A stretch of DNA of 64,000 nt from positions 17,723,608 to 17,787,607 of the forward strand of contig NC_088299.1 in NCBI RefSeq assembly GCF_032854445.1. The letters run 5' to 3'. Positions 11,630-22,237 of the stretch are shown here, piece by piece. How positions within the stretch are numbered: position 1 is the first letter of the stretch; each line of letters opens with the position of its first letter. This DNA is from Liolophura sinensis. Lineage: Eukaryota > Mollusca > Polyplacophora > Chitonida > Chitonidae. The notes below the pieces were generated by a model. The model was not told where the DNA came from. It saw only the letters and a list, made by a program, of their open reading frames with translations, and searched no databases. A program made the position numbers and the translations under genes.

Positions 11630-12625
11630 TTTTCCTATGTCATTATCTGTAGACTTGACCTTACTGGCGTTTCCTCGTGTCTATTCTACTCCGTCTTCCT
11701 AGGTCATTATCTGTAGTCTTGACCTTACTGACGTTTCCTCTTGTCTATTCTGCTGTCTTTTCTAATGCCATTATCTGCAAACTTGACCTTACTGAAGTGA
11801 CCTCATGTCTTGGCTGCTCTGTTTTTCCATGTCATGATCTGTAGACTTGACCTTACTGACTTGTCCTCCTGTCTATTCTGCTCTCTTTGCCTATGTCATG
11901 TCAGACTTGCCCTTACTGACGTGTCCTCATGTTTGGCTGTTCTGTTTTCCCATGCCATGATCTGCAGACTTCTTGTCCTCTTGTCTAGACTGCTCTGTCT
12001 TCCTGTGTCATTGTCTGCAGACTTGACCTTACTGACGTTTCCTAATGTGTCTATTCTGCTCTCTTTTCCTATGTCATGGTCTGCAGACTTGACCTTACTG
12101 ACTTGTCCTCTTGTCTAGACTGCTCTGTCTTCCTGTGTCATTGTCTGCAGACTTGACCTTACTGACGTTTCCTAATGTGTCTATTCTGCTCTCTTTTCCT
12201 ATGTCATGGTCTGCAGACTTGACCTTACTGACTTGTCCTCTTGTCTAGACTGCTCTGTCTTCCTGTGTCATTGTCTGCAGACTTGACCTTACTGACGTTT
12301 CCTAATGTGTCTATTCTGCTCTCTTTTCCTATGTCATGGTCTGCAGACTTGACCTTACTGACTTGTCCTCTTGTCTAGACTGCTCTGTCTTCCTGTGTCA
12401 TTATCTGCAGACTTGACCTTACTGACGTTTCCTAATGTGTCTATTCTGCTCTCTTTTCCTATGTCATGGTCTGCAGACTTGACCTTACTAACTTGTCCTC
12501 GTGTCTATTCTGCTTTGTCTTCCAATGTCAGTATCTGCAGACTTGACCTTACTGGCGTGTCTTCATGTCTAGGCTACTCTGCTTTCCCATGTCAGTATCT
12601 GCATCTTACTGATGTGTCATCGTAT
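11630..12625. repeat. Dimeric 130-bp higher-order minisatellite
   Basis: Monomers of about 65 bp are each marked by GACTTGACCTTACTGAC and a 'TCTATTCTGCTCT' or 'CTAGACTGCTCTGTC' block. Between 11981 and about 12500 they are organised as near-identical 130-bp dimers: TTGTCTAGAC recurs at 11981, 12111, 12241 and 12371. Flanking monomers are diverged. The monomer resembles a piece of module 2 (TTTACTGACGTGACCTCAT at 18.3 kb, TTTTACTGATGTGACCTGG at 4.96 kb), so the array probably arose by local amplification of that module. Confidence 0.9.
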
Positions 12626-13265
12626 CTCGTGTGCTCTGTTTCCCCGGTGTCAAGCATCTGTCAGAGCCTTCAGTTGTGCCGTATAACAATACTGATTTAC
12701 AGTTAGTCTACAGGGACATAACTGTCTGTGTGAGGAGGTATATCAGTATGTGAGATGACGCTGTCAAGCTGTGTTTACGCGTCGTCATCTATAGGAGACA
12801 CACGGGACTCTCAAGTCGACAGACAGGTAGACAGATAGCTACAGAATCAGTGAAAAGTTCTGGTTCCCTATTGATATAACTGACACTCTAGTCATCTGTA
12901 GCTCTCTTCTGTCAAACAGATACACTCAAGTATTAGCTCACATTTCGTCATGGAAAACTCCATACATGTTTATACATGCCCTGTGGTTTACCAGTATACT
13001 TTAGAAGCTTGACTTTTTGTCTCTTGTACAAACGAGGTAGGCCTAATAACTGACACCCAGCCATGGACGGGTATTGTTCCACACTCCACCCGCCTTCAGT
13101 GTTGTTGGGGCGTTGATGACAAAAAACTGTAGCCAAACGGTGTCCTTATCCAGACAGTTTGCGGGAGATCGCTTCTCATTCACCACCTTGGCATCAATCA
13201 GCAGCTCGCTTTTTAACCTCTGAATCACATGCGGGAATTCACCTGACAATATCCAAGTGTCGATG
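12600..13265. repeat. Module 2, copy 3
   Basis: It follows the 130-bp array with CATCTGTCAGAGCCTTCAG and AATACTGATTTACAG. It continues with CACATTTCGTCATGGAAAACTC, TTTGTCTCTTGTACAAACGA, GCCTTCAGTGTTGTTGGGG and GGAGATCGCTTCTCATTCACC, all aligning with 18.6-18.97 kb. Confidence 0.65.
13043..13249 (-). other. Coding-like fragment in module 2
   Basis: A 68-codon minus-strand frame with the peptide EKRSPANCLDKD, followed by NAPTTLKAGGV and RPWLG. The paralogous stretch at about 18780-18975 can be read as EERSPANLL and, after a 5-bp length difference that shifts frame, as TLKAGGV and PWLG. An AG-ended pyrimidine-poor acceptor precedes the frame near 13250. Similar residues on either side of the indel suggest an old exon decayed in at least one copy, but plain nucleotide similarity could produce the same picture. 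Family not recognised. Confidence 0.2.
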
Positions 13266-13970
13266 TAACAGTTTTAATTTGAACTAAGCCGCTCTATCAC
13301 TCCAGTGATCTGTCCTTCCGACACATTTTTGAGGTCATTTTTTTGTCTTTTATTACGAGCATCGTATCTTAGACAATGGGCAATTGACTTAACTAAGATC
13401 CTGAGTGTAAGAGGACATGGAATATTTGATTAATGTGGTGGGTATAATGGATTTGCACTTGTTCCATATTGCCAACTATTTTTTTGCTGGATTTAACAGA
13501 GTATAGAAATCATCCTGGTGTTCTGTAGCCTCTGACATGCTAACGACAAACCTACAATACAACAGGACAAAACGTGCAAACTACTCCAACCTGCTAAAAC
13601 AGATAAAATATTCACAAGAGTTTGGGCAACTCAGATTGATTAATGACGTGATCACAAATGCAACGAACATATCCCTACCACATTAGGCAGCTGTGGGCTG
13701 CTGGGTTCAAGACTTAGGAATAAACTGCATGCTAATGATTAAGTCATAAAGGTTGGGGGGGGGGGGAGGGAAGAGGCAAATAATTACCAACCATAACTAT
13801 GTGACGCAGTTCCATGTCCCGCATATAAACACATGTTGAATTTGAATTAGTTTACGGGCTTTCCAAAATATTCAAAACATTGGGACGAAATATACAAAAT
13901 GGTGCTACAAAGTATACAAAATGCAAATATACACAGGGTGGAAATTAAATCATCCTGTTCTCCAACACCT
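13266..13970. other. No gene seen; poly-G run
   Basis: Unique A+T-rich sequence with a run of 12 G at 13755-13766. No supported reading frame. A large G+C minisatellite follows. Confidence 0.5.
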
Positions 13971-13975
13971 TTGCT

Positions 13976-14256
13976 GGAGACGCGGAGACGTGGAGACAAG
14001 GAGACGTGGAGACCCGGAGACGCGGAGGCGTGGACACGGGAGACGTGTATGCGTGGACACGTGGAGACGTGGAGACGCGGAGGCGTGGACACGTGGAGAC
14101 GCGGAGACCCGGAGACGTGGAGACGTGGAGACGCGGAGGCGTGGACACGTGGAGACGTGGAGGCGTGCATGTGTGTACACGTGGAGACGTGGAGACGTGG
14201 AGACGCGGAGACGTGGAAACGCGGAGGCGTGGAGACGTGGAGACGTGGAAACGTGG
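13976..14256. repeat. 9-bp GC-rich minisatellite
   Basis: About 31 tandem units of GAGACGTGG and variants (GAGACGCGG, GAGGCGTGG, GACACGTGG). The variants occur in a partly ordered pattern of 27-45 bp blocks. All six frames are open over most of it, giving Arg/Gly/Asp/Val/Glu/Thr/Trp repeats on + and Ser/Pro/Arg/Leu/His/Val repeats on -. It is strikingly richer in G+C and CpG than its surroundings. Confidence 0.95.
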
Positions 14257-14349
14257 CCTCTTTCAATTCAGCCAATCGACTACAAGTGATTACAGCAGCA
14301 CTGGTAAATGATGCATAAAGCTATATTTTTGGTAAATTGTTTTATATTT

Positions 14350-14690
14350 AGCAAAGGGTATGTAACAACCTGCGGATCACCGTTGGCGACCCCCCAGATC
14401 TGGGTTTCCTGTCACCATAATGCTCGCTGTTATGGTTCATGTAAAATATTCTTGTGTATGATCTCGAACACAAATGTACAGCCGTCACTGAAGGTACGTT
14501 GGAGACACCAGACATGACTTCCATTATACTGACACCGGGCCAACCAGTCCTGTTCCCTTGTTCTAACTCCTCAGGGTTGAGCGCTAAACGAGACAGTAAC
14601 CATGTCTTTGCTGTAACCCCACCCGGTTTTGATCCCGGGTCTCCTGACTTCGAGGTGGACGCTGTATCAGGACACCGATGCGGTCAACTA
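14350..14690 (+). mobile_element. Diverged SINE fragment followed by tRNA-like segment
   Basis: 14350-14465 is an old SINE body (AACAACCTGCGGATC, CACCATAATGCTCGC, AAAATATTCTTGTGTATG). At 14560-14690 a separate segment has GGTTGAGCGCTAAACGAG and CCGGTTTTGATCCCGGG, resembling a tRNA T arm. It may be the head of another SINE type. The two parts may be unrelated. Confidence 0.35.
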
Positions 14691-14740
14691 ATAAATAAAG
14701 TATACATAATAATGTCCATATATTGATCAGCTTTGATTCT

Positions 14741-15001
14741 TATTATTTATTTATTTCATTGGTGTTTTGAAACGCCGTACTCAAGAATATTTCACTTATA
14801 GGACGGCGGCCAGCATTATGGTGGGGGGAAACCGGGCAGAGCCCGTTGAAAACCCACGACTATCCGCAGGTTGCTGACAGACCTTCCCACGTACAGCCGG
14901 AGAGGAAGCCAGCATGAGCTGGACTTGAACTCACGGCGACCGCATTGGTGAGAGGCTCCTGGGTCAATAAGCTGCGCTAGCGCGCTAACCGACTGAGAGC
15001 G
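14741..15001 (-). mobile_element. Near full-length SINE with target-site duplication
   Basis: Read on the minus strand: tRNA-like head (CTCAGTCGGTTAGCGCGC), B-box-like GTGAGTTCAAGTCC, body and TTTATTTATTATT complement tail. The 8-bp direct repeats TTGATTCT lie at 14733-14740 and 15002-15009. The first dozen bases of the head are missing compared with the 33.3-kb copy. Confidence 0.9.
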
Positions 15002-15339
15002 TTGATTCTGCAATCAAAGCCAGCAACAACATTCGTTGTCATCTCCTCGCCGTGACTCTTCCAAAATTCTTTGTTCGTATAAACATGCAGAAAAATGAGG
15101 AAAATCCTGAGACATATTTCATCTAAAGAGAGAACTATGGACAGTTTCACATCACGTACGGCAAACCCACTGCTCTCTTCCTTGTTTTTACACCACTGCT
15201 TCCACAATTTGTACAGAGGTCTTGGACAACGCCAAAGTCACTGGTGTCACGCTGATCACGCAGGAAGTCGTGCTAGACAACATTACCACTTTGTCTCAAG
15301 CTTTTTATATCCGTTTTACACTTGAATTCGTAATAATAC

Positions 15340-16470
15340 TAAATGTCATATTATATAAGTTATTAGTATACAGTTAATCCTACTGCTGTAATAGTAAATA
15401 TAGCTTACATCGATTTCTGAGCTGAATATACATGCAAAGATTTATTCCCATTGGTGACGCTAAGAGCCATACTTTATTAAGACTCATAGTCCACAGCCAG
15501 CTGGTCCTTTCAGATATCAGCTGAGACTAGGAGTTAGACTGTCATGTAAACAAAATGTTGGGTTTGGTCCATTCATCAACCAAAGTGCTGCTCTTCAATA
15601 GGATTAGAAAACAAATATGTAATTATTAAAATCAGTAAGATGGAACAAGCTGGTAACCTTTGTACCGACAGCACTGCCAAGACTGACACAGACAAGAGTT
15701 ACACAGAAACAGAATGGTGCAATCAGGGAGAATCCTGGTGGAATCATTGACTCTCTACTCTCATTGGATAATTTTCATCTCTGTCAGACATAAATAGTGT
15801 TCTTTGCCTCCCAAACGTCTACACACATCGATCGATAAAAGGATCCACGACTCTACATTGCCCGGTTGTGTTTAATGAAAACGTCATTCTTAATTACTGA
15901 AATGCGTGGCGTCCACTCTGTGACCAATAAATACAGGAGAGTGAAGGGATAATAAGTGTGTTCTTTCTGTAACTTATATCAATGTTTGCCATCATCAGCA
16001 ATACAAATTGAAATGCACCATCAGAAATGTTACCATCAGAGGTGTTTTATCTCTGTTGCCATCAACAGTATTCTCTGTATCACCATCAACATCAAAATGA
16101 AGTGAAGTCTTACCATCAGAAGTGTTGCCATCAAAAGTGTGACAAACAGCCGTCAGCAGTGTTGTCATCAGCAGTGTTGTCATCAGCAGTGTTGTCATCA
16201 GCAGTGTTATCTGTGTTGCCATCAGCAGTGTTATCTGTGTTACCATCAGCACCTGTATGAATTGAAGTGCTACCATCAGCATCAGCAGTGTTGCCATCAA
16301 CAGCGTTATCTGTGTCATCATCAACAGCAATATGAATTGAAGTCTCAGAAACGTTGCTACCAATAGTGTTAACAGCCGTATTTAACTTAGAAGTACGAAT
16401 CTAAAGTAACACACCAGTGTTGTATGAGTAATAACATCAGCAGTGTTTTCCTTTGCTGTAGTTCCCTCAG
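15340..16470 (+). repeat. Unit X, copy G
   Basis: The copy contains TACATCGATTTCTGAGCTGA, CCAGCTGGTCCTTTCAGATAT, AGTTACACAGAAACAGAATGG, CCTGGTGGAATCATTGACTC and CACACATCGATCGATAAAAG, then a satellite array. Its tail (16375-16500) matches the tail of copy B. Copy H follows as C follows B. Confidence 0.65.
15990..16345. repeat. 24-bp satellite and 15-bp derivative in unit X copy G
   Basis: Irregular array of the GTTACCATCAGCAGTG type. At 16150-16205 a shortened 15-bp unit (GTTGTCATCAGCAGT) is repeated about four times. Imperfect 24-bp units follow, interspersed with ATGAATTGAAGT-containing spacers. It is less homogeneous than the 9.5-kb array. Confidence 0.8.
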
Positions 16471-16559
16471 CTGTGTGAAACGAGAGCTCACACTTCATCC
16501 CTGAAGGCTACATAAAGATGTCGGTGTGGAGGTTAGATGACAGTCACGAGGTGATGAAG

Positions 16560-17440
16560 CGCTAACACACCGTTTTTTTTATAATACATGCTTGACTTTC
16601 AGTCGCGGAGGCGCTGGTTTAACCACTGTCACGGAGAAGGGATTTTCTACTTGCACAGTAACGAAATATTTTCTGTAATAATAAACCCTTCCAAATTACA
16701 TTTAAGTGCATCAAGACAAAGCTGCTCACATTAACCGATGAGAAAGTCCAACTGGTACCTGACTTACTGGGAAGATACGCCATCAAGTAGTGAACCCTTG
16801 TCCACAAGAAGGTAGAGGGACTTTTCAACGTAAAAAACAATAATTAGCATGTTTGTTGGAACCTTGCTATAATAATAGATATTAAACGGCAATTTAAACG
16901 TTACCATGCGTTTATCGCGCACAGCTCCACAGGGAAATCGATATGCTTTGGTCGCATTGTCTTGCAAAAGCTACTTAACGTTTCTTCCCGGTTGATTCTC
17001 AGAGTGCTTTAACAGAATATTGTGCTATGTCATGGATACAGTCACGCCTAATGCTATAATAGTGGATTACATCGATTCCTGGCTGGATTATAGTGGAAAT
17101 GCTATATTGCACAAGGGAAACGCTAAGGACCATACCATTCCTTAGGCTCTCGGTCCACACACAGCCGCCCGACTTTATACATCAGCTGAGACTAAGCGTT
17201 AGGTCGGGAGGGAGGGTGAGTGGTTGATAATGTAAACAAAATGTTGCGTTTGTCCATTCATCAATCAAAGTGTTGCTAAAATGATATGTAGTCGCTACAT
17301 ACGTTACAAATTTATCAGCTTTTTGCCAACAGAGCTTCCAAAAGAAGGCTCCTCTTTAGGAAGAAACCCTGGAGGAATTATTGGCTACTCCTCTTCAGTA
17401 ACACGCAGTTCAGATGTTCTGTGGAAACTGCCCATTTACA
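16560..17440 (+). repeat. Unit X, copy H (no satellite array)
   Basis: Starts TTTCAGTCGCGGAGGCGCTG, parallel to copy C. Contains GGAACCTTGCTATAATAATAG, TACATCGATTCCTGGCTGG, CATCAGCTGAGACTAAGCG and CCTGGAGGAATTATTGGC. The peptide frame GRNPGGIIG is closest to copy F. Confidence 0.6.
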
Positions 17441-17945
17441 TACCTTTGGTGTTTAATGTTCCTGTGTGTTTCATTTATATGAATTTAGTGTTCATGTGAA
17501 AGACAAAATATCAAATATTACTTTTATTTTAAATGAGACATAAGTGGACAATTCGAACTACAACATATCAGCTTCCATAGTCATTTTGAGGGCTACATCG
17601 TGGGGAATAAAACCGGACCAGCCACGACAGCCTGATAAATATTTGATTATGTTCGTGTTTATAGCCCCGAGTGATGGATCGACCCTCAGACTAGGCTTGA
17701 AATTTTGAGTCAGCATGTAAATGCTAACGCCAATCCGTCTTCACTCACTGCAGACGTCTGGAATATCGCCTTTCCAATCTCATGTTTGTTAAATACTTAT
17801 AGAGATGAAAACAGTGTACTAAGTTGTTCGATCCAGGACACTGGGGAGCTATAAATAATAAAACATGGAATACTCCGAGGAACAACAAGACAATAGTGAC
17901 AGTGTGATCAGTGGGAAATGGTTACACAGAATTTGACCCCAGGTC
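17440..17945. other. Spacer, no gene seen
   Basis: No supported ORF. The last ~90 bases (AGTGTGATCAGTGGGAAATGG, TTTACTTCAAGTAGGGTTTT) resemble the block at 26.5 and 30.1 kb, which links the two duplicated regions. Confidence 0.4.
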
Positions 17946-18985
17946 ATTTTACTTCAAGTAGGGTTTTATTGTAACACTTCATATAGCTGTGTAAATAAAA
18001 TAGCAATTCAGCCAAACGTCCACTGTCACAATGCCTTAAGCAGATTTACGTACAAAAACGACAATTTTAGACCTCACTGGTTTAGATTAGCACTCATCTC
18101 TAAAGAAAAACAGCAAGCCATTTATTCAATTTCACCGGAAAATCCAACAGATTTGGAGAAGATAAGACTAAATCGTCAAACATAAAAATCATATCAAACA
18201 GTAAACCAAACAGTAAACCATGTCTGTAATAAAATACGACAAGGTACGAGTTTCTGAGCCGGCAGGGCTGTCACATGTATAATGAGTTGTCATTATCTCG
18301 GACGTGACTTTACTGACGTGACCTCATATCGAGTCTGCTCTGTTTCCATGACTGCAAAAGTCATACATAAATCTGTCAGAACCTTCAGCTGTGTCCTATC
18401 ATAATACAGATTTACATTTTGCCAACACAGATATGGCCTGTCTGTGTGAGGATGTAGGCTCATATCCCTATCTGAGGAACATGTCAAGCCTTGTTACGCC
18501 TGACTATCTCTGACTTATGTTTCCTTCATGTTGATCATACGTCTCTCTAAAACAAGAAAAATTCAAAACTTCTGCCAGCAGGCGTGTTTTACACAAGCGG
18601 TGTTGTATGTTTACATGGTTGCTGGAAAGCGAGAAATACGGGATTCTACGCTGACACACGCCAAATATTAGCTCACATTTCGTCGTGGAAAACTCCATAA
18701 CCGTTTTTATTTGGCCTGTGTTTTACCATTATACATTAGAGGGTTATCTATTTGTCTCTTGTACAATCGACGTGGGTAATTTTTGAAACCCAGCCACGGA
18801 CAGATAATGTTAAGCACTCCACCGGCCTTCAGTGTTCTTTGGGCGTGGATGGCAAGAAGCGATAAATAGCGCCATTTGGGTGATCTACCAGAAGGTTCGC
18901 TGGAGATCGCTCCTCATCCACCAATGGGGCGTACATGATCAGCTCACGTTCTAACCTGTGCATTACAAATGGTAATTAACTAGTC
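17945..18985. repeat. Module 2, copy 4 (longest)
   Basis: The copy has all module 2 blocks: AAGCAGATTTACGTACAAAA, CACCGGAAAATCCAAC, GACTTTACTGACGTGACC, CTGTCAGAACCTTCAGCTGTG, AAAACAAGAAAAATTCAAAAC, TCACATTTCGTCGTGGAAAAC and CCGGCCTTCAGTGTTCTTTGG. It follows copy H as module 2 copy 1 follows copy C. Confidence 0.65.
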
Positions 18986-18989
18986 AATG

Positions 18990-20780
18990 ACCGAGAGCTG
19001 ATTTAACAGTGATAACTGCGACTAACCAGCACTGTATTTCGCTTCATCTCTCTTTACCATAAGGTGCTTGCTTACTGAAGAGTGAAGACTTGCAGGATGT
19101 GTTCAACAATTTTATAAGATTTCAGTTTTTATGGAACTCGTCAAAAATAAATCTGAGAACAAACACTGCGTGTTCTTTCCCAACATTAAACACAACGAAT
19201 GCGTCCATCCAAGACGGATGGATTTCTTCCATACGTGTTACTTATTCGATTTCTTCTATTTCTGTTTTCCTGGAATTTATTTAACAAATGATGTGTCTCT
19301 GGATAACAAATCTTTAGATGTACCCTGTTACTTTATCACTTCAGTACGGTAAAGACTAACATACCTGTTGACCTACCACAGCTTGTACATCAGCAAAGAC
19401 AGTGCGGCGTAAGACCGATATTAAGTCGTCCTCTTTCTTAAGAACTTTGCCACAAAATAAGGAGAAGTGTCTATTTCGATTTAGCTAAGGGCTATAAGTG
19501 ATACACTGGTTTGTACAGCTGTTACATTTAGCAATAATGGTAAATAACATTATATACAACGTACAGATGATAATGTCGATTTATGTATCAACTTGGACTC
19601 TCCAATAAAAGTCAATAATGTTCCAAAATAATACTCTCAATTCACATGAAGTAGCAAGGACATCTGGGAAAAAGTGCACCTCAGCTGTGAAAAAAGTCAC
19701 CAAAATGCTTTGTCCACTTGATGAGCAACTGCTCCTGTAATTCCACAACAAGCGTGCCGACAACAGTAAAAGTTCAGACATGGCAGAACCGATATCTGTA
19801 AACTTGATTCCAAGTCAAGTAAATGTTGAGCAGGATGCTACAGTAACTTGTCAGGGTGAGCTGGCAAGAAAACCGCCTCGCGAGAGTCATTGCTTGAAGA
19901 AAAATATTGTGACTTTGCATTATTTTTTCTTCAAAGTCAGATTTATTACAAAAATATCTTCTCAAAATCTGAATGAAAAGGTCTGTTATCAATGAGAAGG
20001 TACTGCTATGTTCAGTAAATTCGCTGAAGTGGGTACAGTAAGCTTGACCAAATGCTTACACCCATGCAGGACGAGGACGAGCAGGGCCGCTAAAACACGA
20101 CGATAGTGTCCACGAACATGGCCCAGACCGAGCGCCAAACTGAAAGAAACATCGGCCCTTTGAACCCGGAACAGTGCTGATACTCTTTTGTTGGGCATCA
20201 GGCGTTTTTGTTTGTATTTTCTCATTGTCACATTGTTTAATACCGATGGTACGGGAGAGCTCCTGGGTTTTGTGACGTCACTCTAGATAGCTATAGCATG
20301 GAAAAATGGCGCCACCAAATGAGTGGCTAGGTAGTGACGATTGTTTACTTTGTTGATAAGAGGTGCAGACTTTTTTTAATATTTTCAGAACATTTCCGGA
20401 ATACCATTTTATTAATTATTTCGGCTGACTTTATATTCACTTTAAAATCAAATAGTAGTCTTTCATGTTAAAAGAAAAGACCTGTAATATTCCTTTCATT
20501 TTGACTTACCCTGATTTTGAATCCTCCACACGAACTGACAGCTATGTCCGTCGTCACTAGCGCTCGTCACTCGCAGCCATTAGGATCCATGTCATCTGTG
20601 GTCTGTGTTTCCAGGGAGCAAACATCTAATCAGTATTACACACGGACCAAGGATTTGTGTAAGTATTGTCAGGTCACCTGATTAGTATTCTGTAAGACGA
20701 GGACAGTGATGGACCTGACGGGGAAGACGGACGAACACCGACACTATATATCAAACGTATAACCTTAGTTGTAAGTATGG
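18990..20780. other. Mostly unique; weak Ig-like exon candidate
   Basis: At 19780-19852 the + strand reads MAEPISVNLIPSQVNVEQDA then TVTCQG, followed by a GTGAGC that could be a 5' splice site. It looks like the A and B strands of an immunoglobulin domain. I find no matching partner exon with the Trp and second Cys. An 80-codon minus-strand frame (19989-20231) and a perfect TGACGTCA at about 20274-20281 are also present. None is firm. Confidence 0.2.
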
Positions 20781-21530
20781 GCAGTACTATGGCCTTCATC
20801 AATCTGAAGTCCATCAACATAGGCCGATGTATCTTAGTAACCCTTCTGTCTGTGCCATGTGTAATGGTGTTTTTCCACAGGAATGCTACACCGAAGACAC
20901 CAGTTTGCTGTCAAACGCTGATAAATGCAAAAAAATATCTACTCCGCTCCATCTGCAAATACTTTTTTTTTCGATAGATCGAATGCATTGTTTTACAATT
21001 ACTTTTATAACAGGTCATCTAGTCGATAAGCGTTATTACGTGTTGTGATTGGTGTATTGTAAGACCCTGCGGATTGTGGCTGTGTGCATTTACGCGTGTT
21101 TTTAAGATCTAGCGAAAAATGACAACTTTCGTTGTATATTTTTACTTGTCATGATATCACAGGCATGGACAATATGAAAGGATACACTACTTATTATTTC
21201 TTACCTGTCAACACGTCACCTAGGGTCTACTATTCCAGCATCGAAAACCACAAAGGCGCTACAAAGTAGCTAAATCAACAAGACTTTCAGTGTTACAAGA
21301 TTACCGTATTTGTTACATTACATTATTATTATCTTTGTAGTACAATGATGAAGGTAAACTAGGGGGCGAAATATGACATCAACGGGAATTCTTAATTAAG
21401 CGTATGACTGTCCAACCATATTCCTATCATAGCTGATTGTTCAACAAGAATATTACCGAAGGGTTGAAAACTCATATAGATCAAAACACCAAGAAGTAGT
21501 TGAAGTGAGACTGTTGTCTGTACCTGCACT

Positions 21531-21792
21531 AGGCTACCCGTGGCTCAGTCGGTTAGCGCGCTAGCGCAGCGTAATGACCAGAAGCCTCTCACCAATGCTG
21601 TCGCTGTGAGTTCAAGACCAGCTCATGCTGCCTTCCTCTCCGGCCGTACGTGGGAAGGTCTGGCAGCAACCTGCGGATGGTCGTGGATTTCCCCCGGGCT
21701 CTGCCCGGTTTCCACCCACCATAATGCTGGCCGCCGTCGTATAAGTGAAATATTCTTGAGTACGGAGTAAAACACCAATCAAAAAAAAAAAA
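21531..21792 (+). mobile_element. Full-length tRNA-derived SINE
   Basis: A box TGGCTCAGTCGG at 21541, B-box-like GTGAGTTCAAGACC near 21607, conserved body, and a short A-rich tail ending at 21792. The paralogous site near 27315 lacks it, so it inserted after the duplication. I cannot see clear target-site duplications. Confidence 0.85.
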
Positions 21793-22237
21793 GTCTACGC
21801 GCCGAAATCGCAAAGTCTAATCACACTCCCGGGGATCGCCTCCATCGTCCCACATTCTTCGTCTAAATTCATCATTGGACATATCCACACAATGTGTAGA
21901 AAAGGGATTCGAGAAGTGATCAAGATGTCAGATCTCCAGATTCTGTGGCTATTCCGCCTTAGGCCAGCAATTTATTATTATCCCCAGCAGGTTATTTTCA
22001 TGGGAAAAATTACATATTCTTGTAAATATCCTTTAATCACATTATACTTCGATCCTGTCTTATGAATTCCTCGAAAATCATTGTTGGTGTCATTCAAACC
22101 ATTTCAATTTTATAACATCATAATTTAACGTGATTCATCAGATTGTTTCGTTCTACCCTTGTTCTAAGAATCTCTCTCAGCAAGTATGGAATAACTTTGA
22201 CAATGGAGGTATCAGAAGAATCCCCCGTCGTATTTTG

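Noticed and set aside
13899-14318. 139- and 142-codon frames on both strands of the 9-bp minisatellite
   Set aside because: A 9-bp period leaves all frames open. The repetitive Arg/Gly/Asp/Trp and Ser/Pro peptides are products of the array.
20274-20347. Promoter and first exon (TGACGTCA, CTATAG, ATGGCGCCACC)
   Set aside because: The ATG opens only 16 codons, no clear donor follows, and no downstream exon was found.
21541-21620. Functional tRNA at SINE heads
   Set aside because: A and B boxes are present, but the sequence does not fold as a tRNA and continues straight into the SINE body.
21540-21770. Frames of 60-76 codons such as AQSVSALAQRND at 14.8, 21.5 and 33.4 kb
   Set aside because: The same peptide recurs because it is the SINE sequence read in one frame. 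It is not a gene family.
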